In this document: piece after piece, positions 12,901 to 25,297 of the stretch
Layout: each line of letters starts with the position of its first letter
How positions within the stretch are numbered: position 1 is the first letter of the stretch
Source: Cacajao melanocephalus
Taxonomy: Eukaryota; Chordata; Mammalia; Primates; Pitheciidae
Assembly (NCBI GenBank): GCA_963573385.1
Contig: CAUYLG010026600.1
Coordinates: forward strand, 62,001 to 126,000
Reading direction: 5' to 3'
Length of the DNA stretch: 64,000 nt
Position numbers and translations under genes: made by a program
The notes under the pieces: model-generated
Seen by the model: only the letters and a program-made list of their open reading frames with translations
The model's database searches: none
What the model was told of the DNA's origin: nothing

Positions 12901-14435
12901 ATGAAGTTATATCCGTAGCAGGAAGCACCCATTGTTACCCAGTAGACTGCATGTTCTCTGCCCTCCTTTCTCTGTAATATGCAGAGTAATGTGGGGGTTG
13001 GGTCTCTCTACTGGTGTACTTCCTTGGTATGGTAAGCTCTGCCCAACACAAGCTGCCTCCCAGCAGAACGACAAAAGAACATGGGAACATTGTGCTCTGC
13101 TAATTCTCTGCTTCTGTTTCCCCGCTAACCTTTGTTTTACAGTTACAGTGCACAGCACACCTGTTGCTGTGTGCCTGCATCACCATTGTACGATAAGGCA
13201 AAGACTGCACACGTCCTTACTCAGGCCAGGAGCTGCCGTGTTAAATAATATTGCATCATACCCCTGGATCACTGTAATCTAAGGCAAAACTACAGAGTCA
13301 GTATCCTGTGGTGTGCCGGAGCTGTCTCTTCTCCACAGGAGAGAGATGACTGTTACAAGTTTTTAAATGCAAACTTTATTAAATTATATAAACTTACAAT
13401 TAAATAAATTATGTTAAAAATAATAAATACTCAAGATTCATCACTTCTTAATTATGTTGCTACTGTCTGTGCTTTTGAGATGATTTACATCGACTGCATC
13501 TATATGATGGAACTACACCGCCGTATTGCACCATCACACATTTCTTCCCAACTCTGCATTCAATGACCTTGTGTTTATATCCTGAGTTTGGTCATGACAG
13601 GAGTACTGACACCATAGAAACTGGCAAATACTAAAAACATAGGCTTTGTTTTTTTCTTCTCCTGGAAAGTTGATTGTTAAGCATTTTATTGTACATCACT
13701 GACTTACCTCTCCCAAAATGGAGACCATTATTTGTTGATGACTAGTGGCCAAGAACAGAGTAATATCAACATGGTTATTAGACTCTGAAAATGAAGCTCC
13801 TGAAAAAAATTTTCTCTTTCAAAGAATACATGGTAACCTACCACTTATCCATTCTTTAAGATATGTAATCAGATCTCAGTTATATACAAACAAGGACTCC
13901 TCATGATAAAAATAAACAGTCATTCAATATGACTTTGTAATTCTTTACCTTTTCCAAATGTGCCTCATTTCGTTCAGCTAATCAGCTATTTATTAACTTC
14001 CTCCACAAATACCCTTTGACAGAAGGACTCTGCAACCAATCCTCAGAAAAAAAGGAAAATAGACTGCTTAATATATTTCACCAGAAATAATATATTCAAG
14101 AAAAAATCTACTCTATTTCTTTCATGCCAAAAATTCTAATGTTGTTTGAAGTTAACTGTTTTTTTAGTTTCTTTTTTTATTTATTATTATTTGATAAAAA
14201 TCTAATTTAGATTTTTTACCCAGCACACACTTAAGAACAATATGAGTTCAAAGATGTATAAGGCATGGTCTTTGCTCTCAAGGAAATAGCAATTCAATTG
14301 TTGGAAACAGCCAAATAAACAGAAGACATCCAACAACAAAGTATGTAAAATGATATGGATGAGGAATGATTTTTGGGAGTGCATGTGTGGATAAATGTGC
14401 CTTCAAGGATAGAAATATGCTGTGGTCTGCCTTAA
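12901..14435. other. Unassigned DNA with a GC-richer block at 12907-13340
   Basis: The block at 12907-13340 is clearly more GC-rich than its surroundings and carries overlapping open frames of 116 codons (+) and 83 codons (-) with no domain I know. It looks like an ancient LTR or other repeat I cannot name. From 13360 there are 'aataaa'-containing AT-rich stretches and then a moderately complex region to 13640. There is no splice-site or codon-bias argument for an exon. Confidence 0.4.
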
Positions 14436-14545
14436 TTGCTTCCCTCCTTCCCTCCCTTCCTTACTTCCTTCCTTCTTTCCTTCCTTTTGTTCTTCTCCCT
14501 TCCTTCCATTCCTACATCCTTTTTCTCTCTTTCTGGTATACCCTC
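14436..14545. repeat. CT-rich (CCTT)n low-complexity tract
   Basis: Imperfect CCTT/CTTT repeats with almost no purines on this strand. This explains the two overlapping open frames at 14366-14691, which are dominated by L, P, S and F residues. Confidence 0.92.
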
Positions 14546-16348
14546 AATGCTCCTTCTGGGTGAATCCACCTTTTGAAATACATGGTGCTATCCCTTGTCC
14601 CTCAGTTGCTTCATGTGTTACTGTGAAAACAAAACCAATTTTAGCATCAAAGGATATTTTCAAGTATTTTTCTTCACTAGGCAAGCTGTAAGAATCTTCA
14701 GCTGTTTTGTTGCCATGGTGAGTGGAGTTCAAGCGATATTTCTAGTCAGAGAGGAAAATCTATAAAATGAATGCTAATATGAAATAAACTTGCAGTCGTC
14801 ATCCTGTAATGCAGTAGAGTTTAAATGTTAGCATCATTGCTTTCTTCCACACATGCAGAGAATCATGTGACGGTGCCTAAAGACTGAGGACATGGATTTG
14901 CCCATTTTCTCCTCTTTGGAAATTCAGTTTTGAAAACATCTGAAGTTATAAATTGTACTTTATTTCAAGAATGGGCTTAAATGTGATTATGGTGGAAAGA
15001 TAATTTTTTTCTGGGGACAGAGGAACTAGGTTTCAGTCAGCCCTTCAGAAATTATTACCTCCTATGTGATGCAGTATATTCCATGAATTTGCAGAAACTC
15101 AATTTTTTCACATACTAAAAGGTAAAAAGAAAAAAAGGGAAAAGAAATAATCTTTGTCCATTTCAGACAATCCATAATGTGCCTTTTTTTTTTACATAGT
15201 TTGTGCAATGGAGTGGTTCTTCCATGGGTCTTTATAACTATGGTTAAAATATTCTTCTACTAGTAAATGAGTTGGTATGGACTGGTACTTCAGATAACGG
15301 TGCTGTTGTTCTCATATGAGATCTAGCAAAAAAAAGTAACATGCAAATAAATATGATAAATAGAATGATGTTTAATCCAGAAAAATGATGTAATAAGAGG
15401 ACCATCATCTAGGACCCTCTAGTGGGAAAGGAGCTAGAAGGGACAGCTAGAAGAGAGCTAAAGGACAGAGTTGGATGTAGCAATGGGATAAGATATAGAC
15501 TTTCAGGAGGATGCTCTCAGTAGAGGAAAGTCATGCTACCTCCTAGCTTCATGTCAGTAAGTAGAAGAACCCCAGAGAAGTTGTGGGGGCGGGACAGAAC
15601 CCAGTGCACAGTCTTGGATCACCAGATTTTGGTAGATTCTCATGATCCAAGAAGCAGCAGAATTGTCTGTCTTTAAAGGACTCCTTGAGTAATAAAGATT
15701 CCAGAAGGTAAAATAAAAGACTAACAAGAGCCAGGAGCTACCCCTTAGAAGCTACTACTCTAAATATCTCAGGTCAGGAAACCTTAGGCTAGTCAGGTTT
15801 TCCTAAAATGAAAGAAACTGAGTAACCCACCAGTGCAATGGTATGAGGTCTCAGAATTTAATGAGATGCAAAGGTAGTTTAAAATAAAATCCAATCATTC
15901 TTGCTGAATTGACTTAATCTTTGCAAATTAATTATCATTATATTATTTAGAAATTTAGATCTGGAGATGGGAAAAGTGTACATTCAAAAGTATCTTACCT
16001 CTGTTTTGAAAATACACTTGGAGAGGAAGAAAATAGAGATAATGTTAGCAATAAAGAAAAGTGAATTTGACAATATCCTTTATTGAAGTCCGGCTATTTC
16101 ATGTTGTTAGGTGGTTCACATACCCCTCAAACAATATTTTCCATCTTCATCTAACTCAAGCCTACTTACGCCCTGTTTTCAACTGTTGGCTTTTCTTCTC
16201 ATTTAACTGAGAAAATGGAGTCAAATAGAAGAGAAATTTTTATTCTCCCATTACTAAATCCCCACCTTCATGCCACCATGCCCATGTGCTCTACCCTCCC
16301 TGGTGTGATCATGAATAGACCTAATAAGCTGGAGTTCGGTTTTCCAAC
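14546..16348. other. Unassigned DNA
   Basis: I recognise no repeat family, RNA gene or exon. The sequence is moderately AT-rich and contains only short open frames. Confidence 0.45.
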
Positions 16349-16501
16349 TACATATATAATATATATATTTTGTAATATATATATTATATAATATATATAA
16401 TATATAATATATATATTATATAATATATAATATATATTATATATTATATATATTATATTATATAATATTATATATATATATATTCCAACTATATACATAT
16501 A
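16349..16501. repeat. Long AT dinucleotide tract with many short palindromes
   Basis: About 150 bp composed almost only of TAT/ATA units, with one short 'tttt' interruption near the left. Many overlapping self-complementary segments could form hairpins or cruciforms. The phrase 'ttccaacta' stands at both edges (about 16341 and 16483), so the tract sits between a short direct repeat. The minus-strand open frame at 16268-16537 (mostly I and Y) is an artefact of it. Confidence 0.93.
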
Positions 16502-16733
16502 CTTCTTGCAGTTGCAAGTTTCCCAGAAGTATGACATTACTGGGAAGTCAACTACTTTTCAAACAACCATGTCAATACCCATCAGAAAGGCAGAACCAAC
16601 ATCACACTTCATAACAGAGGCCAAATCCAGCCAAAATCCAGTCCAAACCCAGCCCAGCATAGGCTGTGAACCCAACGGCCTGGCGAGAGCCTTAGGGTCC
16701 CATCACGGGTGCTGCAGGTGCTCTGGGTGGGCT

Positions 16734-16817
16734 CCAAAGGCCTTGTCCATGTCCTGGGTGATATGTGCGTCTTGTCCAAAGGCCTTGTCCATGTCCTGGG
16801 TGATATGTGTGTTCTGA
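16734..16817 (+). repeat. 42-bp tandem duplication
   Basis: Two adjacent copies of a 42-bp unit (16734-16775 and 16776-16817), each beginning 'ccaaaggccttgtccatg' and containing 'cctgggtgatatgtg'. They are identical over the first 34 bases. As 42 is divisible by three, any frame crossing it repeats a 14-residue unit; I see no evidence that it is translated. Confidence 0.93.
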
Positions 16818-17040
16818 GGAACACGTGTGTGTTCCAGGGGTTATATGAGTGTGATGGGTGTTGCATTAGTCTGATGGTGTCACTGGTATTGCGGGTGATA
16901 CGAGTGCTCTGAGGGACACATGCATGTTCCCAGGGTTATATGAATGAGACGGATGTTGGGTTAATCTGACAGTGTCACCTGTGCATTCTGGGTGATATGT
17001 GTATGTTCTGAGGGACGTATGAGTGTTCTTAGGGTTTTAT
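16798..17040 (+). repeat. Minisatellite, about 96-bp unit, ~2.5 copies
   Basis: Units start at 'gggtgata' at 16798, 16893 and 16990 (lengths 95, 97 and a partial 51 bp). Shared internal landmarks are 'ctgagg.acac', 'gttatatga', 'gatgttg', 'aatctga' and 'agtgtcacc'-like text. The 42-bp duplication just upstream shares the 'gggtgatatgtg' start, suggesting a higher-order array. It is GC-richer than its neighbours and sits between two TA-rich tracts (16349-16501 and 17039-17054). Confidence 0.85.
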
Positions 17041-17054
17041 ATATATATATATAA

Positions 17055-18935
17055 AGGATACAAAGTCAATATACAAAAACTAGTCATTTCTATATGCTAA
17101 TAATAAAAATTTGGAAAATTACATTTTAAATTATTTAATTCCCAATAGCATAGTACATTTAAAAACTCATGAATAAATTAAACAAATAATGTTTAAAACA
17201 TTGTTGAGAGAAGTTAAATAAGACCTAAATAATAGAGAACTATAATATATCCATAGACTGGAAGGCATAATAGTAATAAGAGTCCGTTATTCTCCAGTTA
17301 ATCTTCAGATCATCAAAATCCCAATCAAAATCCCAATGATTATTTTTCTGGTAGAAATTGACATGTGGTTCTAAAAAACATACCAAAAGGCAAAAGAGTA
17401 GAATAGCAAAAAATAATTTGAAAAGAATAAATCTGGACAATCTACTCTACCTGACTTCAAACTTACTATAAAGCTATAGTATACAAGACTGTGTGGTAAC
17501 AGTGTAAATATATACACATAAATAATTGGTATAAAATAAAAGGTCCAGAATTAGACTTAATAGTCAACTGATAGTCAACAATAGTGTCAACCTAATTCAA
17601 TGAGAAGAAGACAGTCATTTAAACAAGTAGCCTTGGAATGACTAGATATTTGTGTGAGGGTATCATTATCTGTGATGTCTACCTTATATCATACACAAAA
17701 TTAATTAGATATGTACCTTAGATGTAAAATTTCTAGAAAAAGTAGCAGGAAATATTTGCAACCTTGAAGTTGTCAAGGATGTCTTACCAACAAAATTCTA
17801 GTAATTTTGACTAGGGAAAAATATATGTGAATTGGACTTCATTAAAATTGAAAATTTTTGCTCTTCAAAATACACTAGTAAGAAAATGACGCTGGGTGCA
17901 GTTGCTCATGCCTGTAATTCCAGCACTTTGGTAGGCTAAGGCGGGAGGACTGCTTGAGCCTAGGAGTTCAAAGCTGTAGTAGGCTAAGAAGGTGCCCCAG
18001 AGCACCCACCTAGGCAACAGAGCGACACCTCATCTCTAAAAAAAGATAAGGATTCTAGTCACAGACGTCAGAAAAATATTTGTAATGTATTCAGTTGTTA
18101 AAGGACTTATATCCAAAATATATAACCATCTCTTACAGATCTGCAAAAAGATACAGGAATAGCCAATAAGCCAACAGCAACAGTTCAAATGCATTCGTGA
18201 TTAGAAAATTGCGAAATGGAACCATCATGACATAGTACTATTTCAAAACCATGAGAGTAAATACAATGAAAAGAGTATTGGCCAGAATGTGAAGCAACTA
18301 AACTCAAATTTTGCTCATAGTATTGTAAAATGGTACCACGGCTGTGATGATTTTATTGTGGTTTATTTAAAGTTAAGTATACACTTATCATAGAACCCAG
18401 AAACTTTTTCCAAAAGTTTTTCTCAAAAGAAATAAAAATATACGTCCACAAAGACTTATACACACATACTACTTTTAAAAAATTTATAATAACCTCAAAT
18501 AAAAATAATCCAAATATCATTTCGTGAGTGAATGAATAAACAAATTATAGTATATTGATAAAATGAAATATTCCTCATCAATAAAAAGTAATGAAATGCT
18601 GATTTATAAAACATCACTGAATCTCAAAAACATCATGCCACATGAAAGAAGCTAGACACCAACGAGTACATACCTTATAATTCCATTTATGTGAATTTCC
18701 ACAACAGGGAAAATATAGTGATGTAAATCAAATAAACTATTTGGGTGAGAGGTACTCTGGGACTAGATTCAAAGAGGTACAAGGAACTTCCTGGAGTGAG
18801 AAAAACATGCTGTATCTTGAATGATGTGGTGGTTTTATATTTGTACACATTTGACAATATTTATCTGATTATATACTAATTTATCCATTTTATGTAATAT
18901 TTATCCATTATATGTAAAACATAATCTATAAAGTT
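17055..18935 (+). mobile_element. L1M fragment (ORF2 part to 3'UTR), plus strand
   Basis: Sense-strand mammalian L1 text. Landmarks are 'tccatagactggaag', 'atcccaatgatta' and 'acttcaaacttactataaag' (ORF2), then 'gacttcattaaaattgaa', 'ggacttatatccaaaatat' and a 3'UTR ending with a 'tgatgtggtggttttat' phrase near 18824. It is highly diverged and full of stops. A single Alu monomer interrupts it at 17889-18041. Confidence 0.78.
17889..18041 (+). mobile_element. Free left Alu monomer / truncated AluJ-like
   Basis: About 150 bp with one Alu left arm ('gctgggtgcagttgctcatg', 'aattccagcactttggtagg', 'ggcaacagagcgacacctca') followed by a short A-run, and no right arm. The length and single arm fit a FLAM-type monomer or an old truncated AluJ. 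It is inserted into the L1M, whose text resumes on both sides. Confidence 0.8.
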
Positions 18936-18949
18936 AACTTTAATGAAGT

Positions 18950-19635
18950 GAAATAAAAATATTTTCAGATAAATGAATATGAAGAAAATATGCTGACAGT
19001 GGACTTCATTATAAGAAATGCTAAGGAAATTCTGCAGGCTGTAAAGAAATTAGTTTAAAATACTCTAACAGTACATTGTGGGGTTTATAAGGGATGTATA
19101 CATTTCATATGTGTATGTATATATGTATATTATATATGATTCATATATATATATATGAATGACAAAAATAGCACAAAGAAAGGTGAGGTAAATGAAACTG
19201 TACCGTTATAAGATTCCTATATTTTCATATAAAGTAGTACAGTATTAATATTAAAACTAAGTTAAAAACATAATCTTTAGCAGAACCACTAAAACATTTC
19301 AAAAAGTATTAGCTAAAAGGATAAATGAGAAATTAAAATGAAATACTATAATATATATTTATTAATTCAAAATAAATAAGAACAAGCACAAGAGGGAAAA
19401 AACAGATGAGACAAATGAAAAGTAAATAGCACAGTAACGTGTTAAAGTCCAGCTATATTAATTATTTTAAATATAAGTGTTTTTAATGCTTATATTTAAA
19501 AGGCACAGATTGCCTATCTGGATGAAAAGCAAGAATTACATTTCTTACTATCTATAATATATGATATTTTGATTGTAAAAGGTTGAGAAAGCTATAACAT
19601 GCAAGCAGTAAACTTAAGAACAATAGAGTAGATCT
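18950..19635 (+). mobile_element. L1M fragment (ORF1 end to ORF2 start), plus strand
   Basis: Contains the ORF1 C-terminal coding phrase 'ataagaaatgctaaggaaat', then the ORF2 N-terminal region ('acagatgagacaaatg', 'aaaggcacagattgcc', 'gatgaaaagcaagaatt'). It lies downstream of an L1M 3' end but is the 5' half of an L1, so it belongs to a different insertion from 17055-18935. It is strongly diverged, with no open frame. Confidence 0.68.
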
Positions 19636-20400
19636 ATTATATTATTTTTCAATTAATTAGCATTAATTTTAAGTATTTTCTCCAGTTTATGGTTTTTCTT
19701 TCCATTTTCTTAACATTGTTATTGATGATCAGTTTTTAGTCTCTTCCTCCGCTCCTTTCCTTTAAAATTTTATTTTCTTATTTATTAGTTAATAAACACA
19801 ACTTCCTCTTTAAAGGTCACTTATATTTGCCCATATGCTTTGCTGTTGCCTAATTTTTAGATTCCCTATTGATGTGGAAGAACTCTTTGAACAATGTGGA
19901 CATGTAAAAGTATACGTTATCAATTATTTCTGTGTCTGTATTTCCTAACAGGAAGGAAGCTTCTTGACATAAAGCACAAAATCGTATTAATCTTTTTAGA
20001 TCCAGGAAAGTCACAGTGCCTTGCCTAAAGTAGACATTCAAACGTTGACGAAATGAATAAAATTGACGCAGTAATATGTTCCATAATTAATCCTCTAATA
20101 AATCCTGTGTACCCCACATCCTCTATTGTGTAAATAATCAACTTGGTAAAATAGGTTGCAATCTATTCTGCCTTCTATTTCAAGAGTTGTGGTCCTAAGA
20201 GTGCTTTTTAATGAACCCACCACCCTTATTACCCTTCTTCAAGTCCTGCCTACCCAGTCATCTGGATCACCCTCAATGGCTGTAAAAGCATGACCTATCA
20301 TTTGATAATGATTCATCTTTTTTTTCCAGTGCATCAGTTGTTCTCTCTGACTCAGCAATTGATCTTACTTATAATACGGACATGGCATAAGTAGCCCTTC
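19636..20400. other. Unassigned DNA
   Basis: No recognised repeat or gene. The 63-codon frame at 19850-20041 (-) has no motif. The last 30 bases lead into an L1 insertion site. Confidence 0.45.
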
Positions 20401-20412
20401 AAAACTAAGTTT
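20401..20412. repeat. Target-site duplication, left copy
   Basis: 'aaaactaagttt' is repeated exactly at 20543-20554, flanking the short L1 insertion. A perfect 12-bp match implies a relatively recent event. Confidence 0.9.
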
Positions 20413-20542
20413 AACCTAGATGATGGGTTGACAGGTTCAGCAAACCACTATGGCACATGTAGACCTGTGTAACAAACCTGCACGTTCTGCACATGTATCC
20501 CAGAACTTAAAGTAAAATAAAATTAAAAAAAACAAAAAAACA
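20413..20542 (+). mobile_element. Severely 5'-truncated L1PA 3' end, plus strand
   Basis: Only the last ~110 bases of L1 3'UTR plus the A-rich tail are present: 'ggttcagcaaaccactatgg', 'aacaaacctgcacgttctgc', 'cagaacttaaagtaaaataa'. Perfect 12-bp target-site duplications flank it (20401-20412 and 20543-20554), so both ends of the insertion are defined. It has the standard features of L1-machinery insertion and carries no coding capacity. Confidence 0.93.
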
Positions 20543-20554
20543 AAAACTAAGTTT

Positions 20555-21925
20555 GATCAAGCAACTTATTTAGTGCCCTGACAAAAACATGTTCAGTTTT
20601 GTGGAATCTAAATTAAAATTTTTAAAACCCTTTTAAACTAGTATGTCTGTATATAGACTTCACTCTCATTTATTTATATATTTGCCATCTCAAGTTCACT
20701 ATGAGAAGATCTAATTGGAAAACTCCACTAAGAATGCCAGAACAACAGTTGAAGCAGATGTTTTACTAAAAGAGAATCTCAAGGCTCAGGTATTGACTGC
20801 TTCATTTACTTCTGGAATAGCTTTTCCTAGCAGTGAGTCAGAAGCCCCTTGTGGGTCTTGATCAGTTCTTGGATGTGTGGAGAAGATAAACACTTTAGTA
20901 TATAATTTAAGCGGTGCCAAAGACATAACTTTCTTCTATTATTCAACTTAATATTTAACTCAAAGCTTTTATTCTGCTCAGATACAATATCCTTAAAATT
21001 TCCCCCTCACACACTGGATATGGCAAAAGTCTTTTACACATTGTAGAAAACTGGGGGTTAGGGGAGTGTGGAGATGAGATAAAATAGGTTTCTTATGTTT
21101 CTAAGTTACTGGTCTACACATATTGTTGAAAATACCCTTCCTTTAGTTAATAAGTGAAGAATTGCTCATTGTAAGAATGGGCATGAAAGAAAAAGGATAA
21201 AACAGAGGAAAAGAGAAAATAAAATCAAAATGTAATCACTGTCACATATGTGATAAAAAATTTACAACTAAATACTTGGAATTATTTTCCTTTCAATAAT
21301 TACTAAATATTGAAGCACTCAAATATTTCATCATATCATAGCACTCTGACTTGCATGTGGAGTTGGCTTTTTGAATGGGAGAGAAAGAAGTAATTACACA
21401 TACAGAAATATATGCATAAAAATAAAAATACATAATTAGTTGACTGATTAATGCAGTTGTTCCCTTAGCATTTATGGCAAAATAATTACAGATTGAGTTC
21501 CCAACAAAATTTATGGTTTTGGATATAGTAAACCTGGGTGTATCAGGGAAGTATGTCATGCGTGGAATATCTTTATTTATGTCTGCAGCAGGAAAAAAAG
21601 TGTTGAGCTTCCATTTTTGTAGAGCAAAATGTAAGAGGCATGGTATCCAATAGATACCAATGCTCAATAGAACAACAGATTTAGTTAGACTTTTAATGAG
21701 AAGTTTAACTAGATTCAATTAGAAAGTTTTCAGGAAATAAGTGGACAGAAGTAGACTAGAAATGTGTTGGTTGTCTTTCAATTAAGTATATATAGTTGAT
21801 CATCTACTCTAGATATTCATAAAAATATGCATTTAATGCCTACCAAGAATTAGGTCTGTTGCTAGGTGAAAGAAATACAAAGCATGTAAGTAGATTTCTT
21901 GTAATAAAAACTAATGCATACCTTG
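20555..21925. other. Unassigned DNA with a 141-codon open frame
   Basis: No repeat family was recognised. A minus-strand frame at 21293-21718 is open for 141 codons (Met start; rich in I, F, S and K; a hydrophobic stretch near the N-terminus and another around residues 90-110). It has no motif I know. In AT-rich DNA of this size, about one frame of this length is expected by chance. I do not call it a gene. Confidence 0.45.
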
Positions 21926-22319
21926 GGGAGAAAATATTTGCAAGGTATGCATCCAACAACAGTCTAAAATCCAGCATCTATAAGGAACTCAAACATATTT
22001 ACAAGCAAAAAAACAAGCAATCCCATTTTAAAGGTGTACAAAGGACATAAACAATTTTCAAAAGAGGACACACACAGCCAACGAGCATATGAAAAATGCT
22101 CAACATCCCTAATCATTAGAGAAATTCAAATCAAAACCACAATGAGACACCATCTCACACCAGCCAGAATGGCTATTACTAAAGTCAAAAAATAACAGAT
22201 GATAGTGAGGCTGTAGAGAGAAGGAAACACTTAGGCATTGCTGGTGAGAATATAAATTAGTTCAGCCGTGGTGAAAGTAGTTTGGTGATTCCTGGAAGAA
22301 CGTAAAACAGAATTACCCC

Positions 22320-22544
22320 TTGACCCAGCAATCCCATTATTGGGTATATACCCAAAGAAATATAAATCAGTCTACCAAAAAAAAAAAAAAAAAAGGCATG
22401 TGTATGTTCACAATAGTAAAGACATGGAATCAACATAAATGCCCATCAACAGTAGACTGGATAAAGAAAATGTGGTACATATACACCATGGAATACTACA
22501 CAGCCATGAAAAAGAATGAGATCATGTTGTGTGCAGAAACATGA
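22320..22544 (+). pseudogene. L1 ORF2 C-terminal fragment with internal A-run
   Basis: A 74-codon frame holding the conserved ORF2p C-terminal signature 'MWYIYTMEYYTAMKKNEIM'. The 18-A run upstream appears as a lysine stretch replacing normal ORF2p sequence. Non-functional remnant. Confidence 0.85.
22377..22394 (+). repeat. (A)18 run inside L1 ORF2
   Basis: Eighteen consecutive A where L1 normally has a short A-rich codon stretch. Replication slippage from that stretch is the simplest explanation. Confidence 0.9.
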
Positions 22545-22850
22545 TGGAGATGGAGGTCATTATCCTAAGCAAAATAACGTAGGAACAGAAAACCAAAAGC
22601 CATGTGCACACATATAAGTGAAAGCTAAACATCAAATACACACGGACACAAAGAAGGGAACAACAGACCCTGGGGCTTACCTGAGGGTGGGGAGAGGGAA
22701 GAGGGTAAGGATCCAAAAATGACCTTTTGGTACTATGCTTATTACCTGGTGACAAAAACATCTGTACACCAAACCACCATGACACACAATTTACCTATAT
22801 AATAAACCTGCACAAGTACTCCTGAACCTGAAATAAAGTTAAAAAAATTG

Positions 22851-23130
22851 TCAAATAGATTTGGAAAAGTCTGGTTTAAATAAAATTAAGCACATTTTTC
22901 CACAATAGGATATTTTGAAGTTTTGGCACACAAATGGAAAATCTGCATTTCTAAGAATGTGGTATTCTTGGATCACAGGGCTTTTCCTGAACTCTCCTAT
23001 TATTTCTTCAAGGAGTATTGCTGACAAAATACCAAATAGAAATCCTATACTAAGAAGTTAAAATATTTGGTCTATGTGACAATCAGAAACGTAAGCACTT
23101 CAAATGTTAAATTTTAAAAAACTTATTTGA
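22851..23130. other. Unassigned DNA
   Basis: Short AT-rich spacer between an L1 tail and an Alu insertion site. No feature recognised. Confidence 0.5.
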
Positions 23131-23145
23131 AAAAATAAACTTTTA

Positions 23146-24553
<1,408 letters not shown>

Positions 24554-24716
24554 GGATATGAATAGACACTTTCCAAAAGAAGACATTTATGCGGCCAAAA
24601 AACATGAAAAAAAGCTCATTGTCACTGGTCATTAGAGAAATGAAAATCAAAACCACATTGAAATACCATCTCATGCCAGTTAGAACGGCGATTATTAAAA
24701 AGCCTGGTGACAACAG

Positions 24717-25152
24717 ATGCTGAAGAGGATGTGGAGAACAAGGAACACTTTACACCGTTGGTGGGAGTGTGAATTAGTCCAACTATTGTGGAAGACAGTG
24801 TGGCGATTCCCAAAGGACCTAGAAATAGAAATTCCATTTGACCTAGCAATTCCATTATTGGGTATATACCCAAGGGAGTATAAATCATTCTACTATAGAC
24901 ACATGCACACAAATGTTTCTTGCGGCACTGTTTACGATAGCAAAGACCTGGAACCAACCCAAATGCTCATCAATGATAGACTGGACAAAGAAAATGTGGT
25001 ACATATATACCATGGAATACTATGCAGCCATAAAAAACCATGAGTTTGTGTCCTTTGTAGAGACATGGTTGAATCTAGAAACCATCATTCTCAGCAAACT
25101 GACACAAGAACAGAAAACCAAACACCGCATGTTTTCACTCATAGGCGGGTGA
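24717..25152 (+). pseudogene. L1 ORF2 C-terminus, frameshifted
   Basis: Two overlapping frames (24717-25043 and 24913-25152) together cover ORF2p's C-terminal region. The second keeps 'KKMWYIYTMEYYAAIKN' and ends at the family's normal position ('MFSLIGG' before the stop). The overlap shows at least one frameshift. This piece lies well past the reverse-transcriptase domain and has no activity of its own. Confidence 0.88.
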
Positions 25153-25297
25153 TGAACAATGAGAACACTTGGGCACAGGGAAGGGAACAACACTCACTGG
25201 GCTAGGTGAAGGGGTGAAGGGGAGGGGAGAGGAGGGACAATGGGGGCGCGGAGGATCGGAAGGGATAGCATGGGGAGAAAGGCCTGAAGTAGGCGAC

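Larger units (their letters stand above)
21926..22850 (+). mobile_element. 5'-truncated L1 (L1P-type), plus strand
   Basis: Sense L1 from the last quarter of ORF2 to the 3' end. Landmarks are 'aaggaactcaaacatattta', 'aaatcaaaaccacaatgaga', 'attattgggtatataccca', 'tggtacatatacaccatgg' and a 3'UTR ending 'aatttacctatataataaac'. The A-rich tail ends near 22850. An 18-A run (22377-22394) lies inside ORF2. Frames are broken; the longest surviving piece (22320-22544) keeps the 'KKMWYIYTMEYYTAMKKNE' signature. Confidence 0.93.

Noticed and set aside
12932..13282. 116-codon plus-strand frame as a candidate exon
   Set aside because: No domain, no convincing splice sites, and overlapped by an 83-codon frame on the other strand; composition of the block explains both.
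14366..14691. L/P/S/F-rich overlapping frames
   Set aside because: Product of the CCTT low-complexity tract.
16268..16537. I/Y-rich 89-codon minus frame
   Set aside because: Pure product of the AT dinucleotide tract.
16734..16817. CRISPR-like array
   Set aside because: The repeats are directly adjacent tandem units with no spacers, in vertebrate DNA; it is a minisatellite.
16506..16817. Protein with a 14-residue tandem repeat
   Set aside because: The 42-bp unit is a multiple of three, so repeats appear in every frame; the Met start lies just beside the AT tract and no other support exists.
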